This document shows positions 16,936 to 25,600 of a DNA stretch of 33,522 bases, one piece after another. The DNA lies in the NCBI GenBank assembly GCA_963607765.1, contig CAVDDT010000010.1, positions 1-33,522 of the forward strand. The letters are read 5' to 3'. Numbering within the stretch: position 1 is the stretch's first letter; each line of letters opens with the position of its first letter. The position numbers and the translations under genes were made by a program. The notes below the pieces were generated by a model that made no database searches, was not told where the DNA came from, and worked only from the letters and a program-made list of their open reading frames with translations. The DNA comes from Colivicinus sp963607765. Its GTDB lineage: Bacteria > Bacillota_I > Bacilli_A > Erysipelotrichales > Erysipelotrichaceae.

Positions 16936-17230
16936 TATAATCCTCCTTTAACTTATCCTTTAACAATTTAGTAAACCCTTGATCAAATACCCCAACTATC
17001 TTGACATTAAACTTACCAACACAATTAGATAATTCATCACAAGAATACTTCAAACAATAAGGAATCTTATAGTAATAACACTTTTTTAAGTATCTTTCTT
17101 TAGTAGAATTAGAAGCATCGTAGGCAATAAACAAATACTTAACTTTGCCAATGTTATCTAAACACTTCTCACCTAAGTATAATTTTTTTGCCCTAAATAT
17201 CAATCCTACTAAAGATAAAACACTATCCAT
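16928..17230 (-). CDS. ylxQ: L7Ae-family RNA-binding protein (YlxQ-like)
   Basis: A 100-residue L7Ae/L30e-like protein in the ylxQ position between ylxR and infB. The segments GLIFRAKKLYLGEKCLDNI, KYLFIAYDASNSTKER and VGVFDQGFTKLLKDKL follow the family pattern of a small alpha/beta RNA-binding fold. It overlaps ylxR by 8 bases upstream and infB by 8 bases downstream. Family proteins bind kink-turn RNA, but the exact target of YlxQ is not settled. Confidence 0.85.
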   Translation of the reverse strand: MDSVLSLVGLIFRAKKLYLGEKCLDNIGKVKYLFIAYDASNSTKERYLKKCYYYKIPYCLKYSCDELSNCVGKFNVKIVGVFDQGFTKLLKDKLKEDYNG

Positions 17231-17480
17231 TAATTACTTCTTCTATTTCCTTATAAACGGTCTCATCAACTTTTACTTCAAGCGCCTTAGCTAGCAAATT
17301 CTTTTTCTTAGCTATTTCCAAGGCCTCAAGAGACTTGCTTAAGTAAGCACCCTTTCCATTAAGCTTACCGGTTAAATCAACCTTAACTTCTCCCTCTGGA
17401 GTTCTAACGATTCTAAGCAACTCTTTCTTTGGGAAAGACTCACCTGTCGCAAGACACTTACGCATCGGAATTTTTTTCAT
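17223..17480 (-). CDS. ylxR: YlxR family RNA-binding protein (DUF448; RnpM)
   Basis: An 85-residue YlxR protein. The signature opening PMRKCLATGESFPKKELLRIV and the motif GKGAYLSKSLEALEIAKKKN (about 44-63) are clear. The Bacillus homologue has been reported to bind and modulate RNase P (RnpM). Its ATG shares a base with the nusA stop (TAATG), and its end overlaps ylxQ, so expression is tightly coupled to the nusA operon. Confidence 0.92.
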   Translation of the reverse strand: MKKIPMRKCLATGESFPKKELLRIVRTPEGEVKVDLTGKLNGKGAYLSKSLEALEIAKKKNLLAKALEVKVDETVYKEIEEVING

Positions 17481-19195
17481 TATTTTTCCTCGTCGTAATA
17501 TTCATCGTATTCATCGAAATCGATGTCATCATCATTAATCCAAGAATCTTCTTCAAGTTCTTCTTCTTGTTGTCTAATTTCCTCTAGTTCTTCTTCAGAA
17601 TAAGTTGGCTTAACGCCATCATCATATTCCTTCTTTTCTAGATCCTCAGCTCTAAGACGTCTATCATCATCATCTTTCTTCTTACGTCTTTTAATAGGAG
17701 CTTTTTCTTCCTTCTTACCAGCACCTGCAATATCTTCAAACTTAGAAACATAGTCAGTATGAGGAACAAGCTTCTTAGCAGGCTTAACTTCTTTAACTTC
17801 TTCAGCCTTTTCTTCTTCCATCACAGGTTCTTGAGCAACTTCTAAAGAGTTTTCATCTGGAACATCCTCAATTGTAACTTCAACAGGCTTTTCTTCCATT
17901 TCATCAAATACTTCTTCAATCATACCAGTATCATTTTCAGAAATCTCTTGATCAAATTCAGCCTTACGCTTAGCAGCTTCTTCTTGAAGAGCCAAGAATT
18001 CCTTTTGTTCCTTTTCCTTCTTAATTCTAGCTTGATCTTCCTTAAACATAGCTTCTTCACTAGCGATATCAATACCTAAACCAGTGATTTCACTTTCAGT
18101 CTTGATATCAATCTTACGGTTAGTCAGTTTAACTGCAAGCTTAGCATTCTTACCCTTTTTACCAATAGCGATAGATAATTTATCATCATCAACCACAACA
18201 ACAAGAGGTCTTTGATTTCTCTTTTCAAGTTTTTCAATCTCATCGCTTGTTAAATCAGGATTAATCTTTTCATTAGAATAGAAGCAAGCTCTCACTTCAG
18301 CTGGAGCTAAAGCGTTCTTTACTAATTCGCCAATATCATCATTCCACTCAAAGACATCAATCTTTTCACCCTTAACTTCGCCAATAACGGCTTGAACTCT
18401 GCTGCCTCTTGGGCCAATACAAGAACCAATCGCATCAACATCCTCATTACGAGAATAAACGGCCATCTTAGTTCTCTCACCAGCTTCTCTAGCGATAGCT
18501 TTGATTTCAACTAAACCTTGTTGAATTTCAGGAACTTCCTTTTCAAATAATCTTTCAACAAACTTTGCATCAGCTCTACTTAATACTACTTGAGAACCCT
18601 TTGAGTTCTTAGAAACTTCCTTAATGATAGCTTTAATAGTGTTGCCTTCTCTATAAATTTCACCAGGAATTTGTTCAGACTTCAATAGAATACCAATTGT
18701 ATTTTTAATATCAACCAAAACAAACTTTTCTTCAACAGTTTTGATAATGCCAGAAATTAAATCATATTCTTTATCCTTATATTCATCATAAACTCTTTGC
18801 TTCTCAAATTCCTTTGTCTTTTGTTTAAGCATTTGCTTAGCAACATTGATAGAAGTTCTACTAATTTCATTGAAATTAATTTCTTCTTCAACAGTATCGC
18901 CAATCTTGACATTAGGATTCATCTTAACAGCTTCACTGTAAAGAATATCTAAAGTTTCATCAAAAGTATCTGAGTCATCGTCAACAACAACCAATTCATG
19001 ATATGCATGAATCTCACGATTATTGAATTCTACTCTAACTTTAGCAGCAGGTGCATCGATATGCTTCTGGTAAGTCTTTACGATAGCTTCCTTTAAAGTC
19101 TCGATAATGAATTCAGGTTCAATCTTACGATCATCTTCAAACAAGCGCATTCCTTCAAGGAAGTTCTTATTGTTTTTTAAATTAATGCCACTCAT
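17480..19195 (-). CDS. nusA: Transcription factor NusA with long acidic C-terminal tail
   Basis: A 571-residue NusA. The N-terminal RNA-polymerase-binding domain (about 1-130), S1 domain (about 140-205), KH1 (GSCIGPRGSR, 257-266) and KH2 (AIGKKGKN, 343-350) form the full core, which normally ends near residue 370 in Firmicutes. Here about 190 further residues follow: a charged helical stretch rich in Lys/Glu, a basic patch KRRKKKDDDD, and a very acidic end with runs of Glu, Asp and Tyr. It lacks the AR repeats of E. coli NusA. The ribosome site is GGAG ahead of the ATG at 19195. It controls pausing, termination and antitermination. It follows rimP and overlaps ylxR by one base. Confidence 0.95.
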   Translation of the reverse strand: MSGINLKNNKNFLEGMRLFEDDRKIEPEFIIETLKEAIVKTYQKHIDAPAAKVRVEFNNREIHAYHELVVVDDDSDTFDETLDILYSEAVKMNPNVKIGDTVEEEINFNEISRTSINVAKQMLKQKTKEFEKQRVYDEYKDKEYDLISGIIKTVEEKFVLVDIKNTIGILLKSEQIPGEIYREGNTIKAIIKEVSKNSKGSQVVLSRADAKFVERLFEKEVPEIQQGLVEIKAIAREAGERTKMAVYSRNEDVDAIGSCIGPRGSRVQAVIGEVKGEKIDVFEWNDDIGELVKNALAPAEVRACFYSNEKINPDLTSDEIEKLEKRNQRPLVVVVDDDKLSIAIGKKGKNAKLAVKLTNRKIDIKTESEITGLGIDIASEEAMFKEDQARIKKEKEQKEFLALQEEAAKRKAEFDQEISENDTGMIEEVFDEMEEKPVEVTIEDVPDENSLEVAQEPVMEEEKAEEVKEVKPAKKLVPHTDYVSKFEDIAGAGKKEEKAPIKRRKKKDDDDRRLRAEDLEKKEYDDGVKPTYSEEELEEIRQQEEELEEDSWINDDDIDFDEYDEYYDEEK

Positions 19196-19209
19196 ATTCT
19201 TCTTCTCCT

Positions 19210-19644
19210 TTAAAATTTATAGGCATAACGCACGAATTTAACATCGCTGTAATTTATCTTAAGAGTCTTCTTGATATTCTTTTCCTTTGTATCCAAAGTA
19301 AGAACGCCATCTTTAAACTCTTTTAGATCTCCATTAGTTTTTAGCTCCTTAGTCTTTACATAAATGTAAGAGCCAACCGCAGCCTCTAACTCTTTTTCAT
19401 TTCTAATTTCTCTTTCGATTCCAACCGAAGAAACATCAAGCAAGTATTCTTCCATATCTTGATCATACAAATCCATGATAGAAGAAACTTTCTTGGACAA
19501 ATCCTCAATTTCATTAAGATCCATTTGTTTATCAATTGTCACATGAAGAATCTTATTCTTTTTTTCATAAGAAACATCATATAAGACATAACCCAAACTC
19601 TTAAGATCTCTAGTTAAGTTTTCTCTTAGTTCCTTTATTTCCAT
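19210..19644 (-). CDS. rimP: Ribosome maturation factor RimP
   Basis: A 144-residue RimP. YVLYDVSYEKKNKILHVTIDK (about 20-40) and the motif EEYLLDVSSVGIEREIRNEKEL (about 71-92) are family hallmarks, followed by the small SH3-like C-terminal domain. I chose the ATG at 19644, with AGAGGT ahead of it, over an in-frame TTG 15 bases upstream. It is the first gene of the nusA-infB operon, the standard bacterial order, and acts in 30S subunit maturation. Confidence 0.93.
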   Translation of the reverse strand: MEIKELRENLTRDLKSLGYVLYDVSYEKKNKILHVTIDKQMDLNEIEDLSKKVSSIMDLYDQDMEEYLLDVSSVGIEREIRNEKELEAAVGSYIYVKTKELKTNGDLKEFKDGVLTLDTKEKNIKKTLKINYSDVKFVRYAYKF

Positions 19645-19664
19645 AAAACCTCTAAACAATAAAT

Positions 19665-19688
19665 TAAGCAGAGATTTCTCTCTGCTTA
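19665..19688 (-). promoter_or_regulatory. 5'-leader hairpin with GAAA tetraloop ahead of rimP
   Basis: On the minus strand TAAGCAGAGA and TCTCTGCTTA form a perfect 10-bp stem closed by GAAA, a very stable loop. It lies a few bases after the predicted transcription start and ends about 20 bases before the rimP ATG. No T run follows, so it is not an ordinary terminator. It could protect the 5' end of the message or bind a regulator. Confidence 0.6.
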
Positions 19689-19698
19689 TGTCTTTACT

Positions 19699-19727
19699 AT
19701 AATACTTTAAATCAATACTTTTTTCAA
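19699..19727 (-). promoter_or_regulatory. Promoter of the rimP-nusA-infB operon
   Basis: On the minus strand TTGAAA (19722-19727) and TATTAT (19699-19704) are 17 bases apart, a good housekeeping promoter. It begins about a dozen bases after the stop of the VOC-like gene, with no terminator between, so read-through from gdhA is also possible. Confidence 0.6.
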
Positions 19728-19739
19728 GGCTTTTGTATG

Positions 19740-20105
19740 TTATTTATTGTGTTCAAAAAGGAAAATATTAGGTGCGCCAGTAGCTGAAACAAGTAAACCA
19801 TACTTATTGCCATTCATTTCTTTAACGCCATCTTGTAAAGAGTATCCTACTTGTTGCAAAGCGGCTTGCATTTCTTCAAAACTGTTGACATTAATTCTAA
19901 TCGCATAGAACCCTTCTTTTACTTCCTTGTTTTTGAATTCAATTAAGTCTGTAGTATTTCCACAACTATCTTTCATTACATAATAATCAAATTCATCATT
20001 ACTGAAATGGTGAGCAATTTTAAGGCCATCTCTGCCTTCTAACATTTTTAAATAAGTAGAAATTCTATTAGTTGTAAATACTGAATAAAAAGATGTAATA
20101 ATCAT
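19740..20105 (-). CDS. Small VOC-like (glyoxalase-fold) protein
   Basis: A 121-residue protein resembling a single vicinal-oxygen-chelate domain: FYSVFTTNRISTYLKMLEGRDGLKIAHHF at the start, a central DYYVMKDSCGNTTDLIEF strand pair, then EGFYAIRINVNSFEEMQAALQQVGY, which has the usual strand-helix pattern, and a final strand pair ending NIFLFEH. I see no specific substrate signature. The ATG at 20105 follows GGGAGG; a longer in-frame extension would overlap gdhA and that site. It follows gdhA by 19 bases and is probably co-transcribed. Function unknown. Confidence 0.7.
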   Translation of the reverse strand: MIITSFYSVFTTNRISTYLKMLEGRDGLKIAHHFSNDEFDYYVMKDSCGNTTDLIEFKNKEVKEGFYAIRINVNSFEEMQAALQQVGYSLQDGVKEMNGNKYGLLVSATGAPNIFLFEHNK

Positions 20106-20124
20106 TTTTTGTCCTCCCTTATAA

Positions 20125-21444
20125 TTATAACATTTTCGCAATGATTGTCTTAAAGGCAAAGATATTAGCACCAGCAATCAAATCATTTTCCTTGCCATAT
20201 TTTTTGGCAGTATCAGCAATATTATGATAAATGCCAACCATCATTTCTTTTAATTTCTTATCGGTCTTATTGAAAGTCCAAGTGCTTTCCTCAGCATTTT
20301 GAACCATTTCAAAATAGCTGCAGCCAACGCCTCCTGCATTAGCAGCCTTAGCCGGACCATATAGAACGCCTTTTTCTTGAAGATATCTTGCAGCTTCAAG
20401 TGTTGTAGGAAGATTAGCTCCTTCTGAAACACAGAAGCATCCATTCTTAACCAACTTTTTAGCGCTATCTAAATCAATTTCATTTTGAGTAGCACAAGGA
20501 AGACAAATGTCACACTTAGTCTTAAATAAATCTGTTGGATTCTTATAGTATTTTGCACTATCAGAATACTTCAAATAATTTTCAATAGAAGCTCTATTCT
20601 CCTTAGCTTTGATTAATTTCTTATAATCAATGCCCTTTTCATCAATAATATAGCCATTTCTATCAGACATGCCAATTACTGTAGCACCAAGTTCAGTCGC
20701 CTTAGCACATGCATAAGTAGAAACATTTCCAGAACCAGAAACAATTACTTTTTTGCCCTTAAATGACTTTGAATGATCATTTAACATCTCTTCTGTAAAG
20801 TAACATAAGCCATATCCTGTGGCCTCTGTTCTTCCCTTTAAACCGCCTCTATCAAGAGGCTTACCAGTAAGAGTTCCGATATCTTTTTTATGTTTTAAAT
20901 ATTCTGTTAAAAGAAAGCCTATCTCTCTACCGCCAACGCCAATATCACCAGCAGGAACATCAACTTTAGAACCAATATATGGATATAGTTGTTTCATGAA
21001 AGCACTGCAGAATCTTTCGATTTCCTTATCAGACTTGCCATGCGGGTCAAAGTTACTTCCGCCTTTGCCTCCGCCCATTGGACATAAAGTTAAAGCGTTC
21101 TTGAAAGTTTGTTCAAAAGCAAGAGACTTTAAAATTGAAAGATTAACTGTCTCATTAAATCTTAGGCCACCCTTAAACGGACCTAAAGCATTATTATTTT
21201 GAACACGATATCCTCTATTAACTTGAATATTGCCTTCATCATCAACCCATTCAACTCTAAATTCAATAACTTTGCTAGGTTCAGCGATTCTCTCTAAATA
21301 TTTTTTAGATTCAAGTTCTGGATGAGCATCATAAAAAGGTTCTAAACTCTCAAATACTTCTTTAACAGCATTAAGAAATTGAGTTTCACCTTTGGCATTT
21401 TTGGAAACTTCTTTAAAAGCTCTTTTAACATATTTATTTTTCAT
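20125..21444 (-). CDS. gdhA: Glutamate dehydrogenase (NADP type likely)
   Basis: A 439-residue hexameric-type glutamate dehydrogenase. The substrate region GPFKGGLRF (88-96) and the catalytic-lysine motif PMGGGKGGSNFDP (122-134, Lys127) are intact. The Rossmann domain has VSGSGNVSTYA followed by MSDRNGY, close to the ASDSSG arrangement of NADP enzymes such as E. coli GdhA, so the biosynthetic NADPH form (EC 1.4.1.4) is favoured; this is inference. It makes glutamate from 2-oxoglutarate and ammonium, directly using the product of the nearby citrate synthase-aconitase-icd set. It has its own promoter and an AGGGAGA ribosome site. Confidence 0.95.
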   Translation of the reverse strand: MKNKYVKRAFKEVSKNAKGETQFLNAVKEVFESLEPFYDAHPELESKKYLERIAEPSKVIEFRVEWVDDEGNIQVNRGYRVQNNNALGPFKGGLRFNETVNLSILKSLAFEQTFKNALTLCPMGGGKGGSNFDPHGKSDKEIERFCSAFMKQLYPYIGSKVDVPAGDIGVGGREIGFLLTEYLKHKKDIGTLTGKPLDRGGLKGRTEATGYGLCYFTEEMLNDHSKSFKGKKVIVSGSGNVSTYACAKATELGATVIGMSDRNGYIIDEKGIDYKKLIKAKENRASIENYLKYSDSAKYYKNPTDLFKTKCDICLPCATQNEIDLDSAKKLVKNGCFCVSEGANLPTTLEAARYLQEKGVLYGPAKAANAGGVGCSYFEMVQNAEESTWTFNKTDKKLKEMMVGIYHNIADTAKKYGKENDLIAGANIFAFKTIIAKML

Positions 21445-21463
21445 AATATTTTCTCCCTAAACA

Positions 21464-21493
21464 ATTATAAAGCCTTTTTCATAAACGTGTAAA
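21464..21493 (-). promoter_or_regulatory. Promoter of gdhA
   Basis: On the minus strand TTTACA (21488-21493) and TATAAT (21464-21469) are 18 bases apart. Transcription would start near 21457, giving a leader of about 12 bases that contains the ribosome site. Confidence 0.6.
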
Positions 21494-21521
21494 TAATCGC
21501 AAAGATTGAAAATAATTTCAT

Positions 21522-21844
21522 TTAAGAGAATTTTGTACAGAAATAATTGACCTTGTGATGCTTAAAATAGTTCTTATAAATATCATCTATAAATTTAACA
21601 TGCTTTACTTTTCTTGCTTTTGAATCAATCATTTTAATTTGATCACACATCACAAACCCATAAGACTTAAATTTACTAAGACAATATCGCCTTGTTTGAA
21701 TTTTCTGCCATCCTTTTTCACCTACAGGATTGCCAACAACATTCAAATCCAGCTTATTATTTTCACTAATATTAAGCTGTCTTAAGATAGCTTTGAAATT
21801 CGAATCCTATTACTATTACCCCATTTTTGTAAAGATATTTCCAT
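21522..21844 (-). pseudogene. Decayed mazEF toxin-antitoxin locus
   Basis: Starting at an ATG (21844) with AAGGA ahead of it, the minus strand reads MEISLQKWGNSNRIRISK, a clear MazE/AbrB antitoxin start, then hits a stop after LS. A one-base shift restores AILRQLNISENNKLDLNVVGN, the rest of the MazE DNA-binding fold, so a single base has been lost near 21790. The C-terminal, toxin-binding part of MazE is missing. A third frame gives KFKQGDIVLVNLS, the typical start of the MazF toxin. After another shift the reading continues SYGFVMCDQIKMIDSKARK, the end of MazF with its conserved DQI-ID motif. The middle of MazF, roughly 50-60 residues, has been deleted. Neither protein can be functional. The remnant lies between the ZIP gene and the gdhA promoter, 23 bases after the ZIP stop. 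Confidence 0.8.
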
Positions 21845-21867
21845 AAGATCCTTGTATATGCAAAAAG

Positions 21868-22647
21868 TCATCCTAGCGCAACATCAAGTACCATCATTAA
21901 AACAAAGCCAATCATAAATAATATTGTTGCAGTATTAGAATGTTCACCTTCGCTCATTGAAGGAATGAGTTCTTCTACCACAACATAAATCATTGCACCC
22001 GCGGCAAAAGATAACAAATATGGAAGAAGTGGAACAATAACACTAGACAAAAGTATTGTAACTCCTCCTGCGATCGGCTCAACAATTCCAGATAAAACGC
22101 CATTAACAAAAGCTTTAGTTTTGCTTTCTCCATTCGCCTTTAAAGGCATTGAAATAATTGCTCCTTCAGGAAAGTTTTGAATAGCGATGCCAATCGATAA
22201 AGAAAGCGCACCTGATAAAGTAATCGAAGTAGAACCATTTAATATCCCCGCATATAAAACGCCAACAGCCATCCCTTCTGGAATATTATGAAGTACTACC
22301 GCAAGAACCATCATTGTTGTCTTTTTTAAATTACTATTTGGTCCCTCTACACTCTTGTCCATATGCATGTGTGGAGTAATCTTATCTAGTAGTAACAAAA
22401 ACAACATGCCAATGCAAAATCCAGCAGCTGCTGGAATAAAAGATAACTTGCCCATGTTTTCAGCTTGTTGCAGTGATGGCATCAATAACGAAAAGAAACT
22501 GGCTGCCACCATAACACCAGAGGCAAAGCCAGTTAAAGCTTTTACTAAATTTTCATTTAGATCATTTTTTAAAAATAAAACGCACGCAGAACCTAAACTA
22601 GTTCCCACAAAAGGAATCAATAAGCCATGTAATATAATCTTATTCAT
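21868..22647 (-). CDS. ZIP family metal transporter
   Basis: A 259-residue membrane protein with about eight hydrophobic segments. The two metal-binding helices carry HNIPEGMAVG (about residues 120-129) and QNFPEGAIIS (about 157-166); a later helix has EELIPSM. The loop before helix 4 contains the His-rich HMHMD. This is the ZupT/GufA-like ZIP family, which brings Zn2+ or other divalent metals into the cytoplasm. Its ATG shares a base with the polC stop (TGATG) and has no clear ribosome site of its own, so it probably depends on translation of polC. Substrate cannot be fixed from sequence. Confidence 0.9.
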   Translation of the reverse strand: MNKIILHGLLIPFVGTSLGSACVLFLKNDLNENLVKALTGFASGVMVAASFFSLLMPSLQQAENMGKLSFIPAAAGFCIGMLFLLLLDKITPHMHMDKSVEGPNSNLKKTTMMVLAVVLHNIPEGMAVGVLYAGILNGSTSITLSGALSLSIGIAIQNFPEGAIISMPLKANGESKTKAFVNGVLSGIVEPIAGGVTILLSSVIVPLLPYLLSFAAGAMIYVVVEELIPSMSEGEHSNTATILFMIGFVLMMVLDVALG

Positions 22648-25600
22648 CAAAATAATGATACTTGATTAGAATCATCTAAGTCACGTAAAACGCCTAAGTC
22701 AGTTAATTTTTTAATAAGAGTAGTAGACAATTGAGTTCTATCAGACAAATCTTCTTTAGATAAGAAAGGCCTTTCTTCTCTAGCTTCAACAATACTTTCC
22801 GCAACGTTTCCGCCAAGACCATCAATAACCGAGAAAGGAGGAATAATTTCATGATCATTGTCAGGATTAACTCTAAATTCGCTAGCTAAAGATTTATATA
22901 AATCGATATTAGTCATATGATATCCTCTTGAAACCATTTCATAACATACTTCAATAGTATTGAAAATGTCCTTTTCCTTCTTGCTAGCAGGATTTTCTCT
23001 TGAATTCATCTTTGCTTGAATTTCCTTCATACGGGCATAAATGCTATCAGCATCTTTAACCATTGTCTCAAGCTCATATGCATCACATCTTAAAGTAAAA
23101 TACGCCACATAATAATAAGCAGGATGATAAACTTTAAACCAAGCAACTCTGACTGCCATAATACAATAGGCAACAGCATGTGCCTTAGGGAACATGTATT
23201 GAATCTTCTCACAAGAATTAATATACCATTCAGGTACATCGTGGTCTTGCATATCTTTCTTATAGCTATCCCACTCTTTACATTTATGCTTAGCTACAGT
23301 ACCTTTTCTAACTCTTTCCATGATAGTGAAAGACTCAGCTGGATCTAGCCCCTTCTTTTGAAGATAGACCATAATATCATCTCTACATCCAATAACTTCG
23401 CTTAGTGGAATGCCTTGGCGAATTAGTTCTTGGGCATTGCCACGCCATACATCAGTACCATGTGATAATCCTGAAATCTGTACTAAATCAGAGAATACTT
23501 TAGGACGAGTTTCCTCTATTGTATTACGAGTATTTAAAGTACCAAATTCTGGTAATCCGCAAGCCCCTGTTTCTTCATGATAATTTGGATTAATGATATC
23601 AAGTGCCTTAGATGAAGAAAATAAAGACAATACTTTTTCATCATTCATCGGAATAGTCTTAACATCAATACCCGAAATCTTTTCATAAAGTCTCATAACT
23701 GTAGGATCGACGTGTCCTAAAATATCAAACTTTAAAATATTATCTGAATAATCATGATATTCGAAGTGTGTTGAATGCCAAGGTGCATCTTTATCATTGG
23801 CTGGGAATTGAATAGGAGTAACATCCTCAATTTCCATAGTATCTGGTAAAACAACAATACCACCAGCATGTTGGCCGGTAGTACGCTTAACACCAGCACA
23901 TCCTTGAGCAAGTCTTTCCTTTTGAGCACGAGACATATTGGTAATATTCTTTTCTTCACAATATCCAGTCACATAGCCATATGCTGTCTTATCAGCGACA
24001 GTAGAAATAGTACCAGCTCTAAATACATTATCCTTGCCAAAAATCTCACGGGTAAATAAGTGAGCCTTTGGCTGATAATCACCGGAGAAGTTTAAGTCAA
24101 TATCAGGAACCTTATCGCCATTAAATCCCATGAATGTTTCAAATGGAATATTCTGGCCATTTCCCTTCATAATCTCACCGCAATCAGGGCAAACCTTATC
24201 CGCAGCATCAAATCCACTTGCGGCATTTTCTATCCACTCAAAATGATGACACTTTGGGCATACATAATGTGGAGGAAGAGGATTAACTTCAGTTATGCCT
24301 GATAAAGTAGCTACTAAAGAAGAACCAACAGATCCTCTAGATCCTACAATATAACCATCATTATTAGAACGCTTTACCATCAAGTGACAAGTATAATAAA
24401 TTACACCATAGCCATTGCCTATGATAGCGTTTAATTCTTTTTCAATTCGCTCTTTTATAAATTCATTATAGTTTTTGCCATAAATAGCCTCAGCTTGATA
24501 ATAGACTAGTCTAGTTAAATACTCATCGGCAGAAATAACCTCATCTGTATCCATAAAAGGATCTTCAAAAATACGGCATTCTTTAGCCTTAGCAATCGCA
24601 TCTAAAACTCTAGGAGGCTTTAATTCAGTTGAAAAAGGAACAATACTATCGCACATATCAGCTATTTTGTTAGTATTTTCAATAACTATCTCGTGAATTA
24701 GTTTTTCATCATCTAGCCAAGCGAAACAATCAAGCATCTCTTTGGTGTTTCTGAAGTGCTGTTCAGGGCTAACCTGTCTAGCGCGCTTTTCCTTATCATA
24801 CAAATATAAAGGATGGTGAGCACCACCGATTGCTTGAGCGCTTATATAAACATCTCTTAATATTTTTTCTTCTTTTGTCATATAGTGAACATCACCAGTA
24901 GCCACTATAATCTTATTTTGACGCTTAGCTTCTGCAATAATATCTCTTAGATAATCCTTTAAACGATCAAGCGTAAAAGATTCTCTATCTCTATATAGAT
25001 AAGAATAATTTTCTAATGGTTGAATCTCAATATAATCATAGAATGATATAGCCTTAGCTAAATCTTCTTTTGACTTAGTAGAAGCTATTTCAAAAACCTC
25101 TCCATTAAAACAAGCACTGCCAATCAACAAATCCTTACGGTATTCTTCTAAAGTGCTCTTAAAAATTCTAGGTTCGGCAATAAATTCTGAGCCAGCATCC
25201 TTGCCGTTAGCTTTGCCGAAAACAGCTAATTGGTCAGTATTAGAAATAGAAACAAGCTTAAATAAAGACTTTAAGCCAGCCTTATTTTTACATAAAACAG
25301 TTGTATGATAAGCTCTTGTTTTAACAAAAGCATCGTCGCCTTGGTAATTCTTTAAATCATTTAAAGTATTAACGCCATTTTTAGCTAAATCCTTAAGCAT
25401 CAAATTAAAGACACCAGCCAAAACTTCCGCATCATAGTTAGCTCTATGGGCAACATCTTCATTGTATTCAACGCCATATTGTCTGGCCATATTACCAAGC
25501 CTATAAGCACGTCTTGTCTTAAACAACGATCTAGATAAGTCCAATGTATCAATAACCGGATTAGTTAATTTTGGTAAACCCATTCGATCAAGTTCAGCAT

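Noticed and set aside
19690..19740. A terminator after the VOC-like gene
   Set aside because: No hairpin is present between its stop and the rimP promoter; the nearby strong hairpin lies downstream of that promoter and lacks a T run.
21496..21530. TGAAA-TTAT-TTTCA inverted repeat after the mazEF remnant as a terminator
   Set aside because: The stem is only five mostly A/T pairs without a T run, too weak to support termination.
22355..22669. 104-residue plus-strand frame over the ZIP transporter start
   Set aside because: Antisense shadow of the ZIP gene and polC end; no family resemblance.
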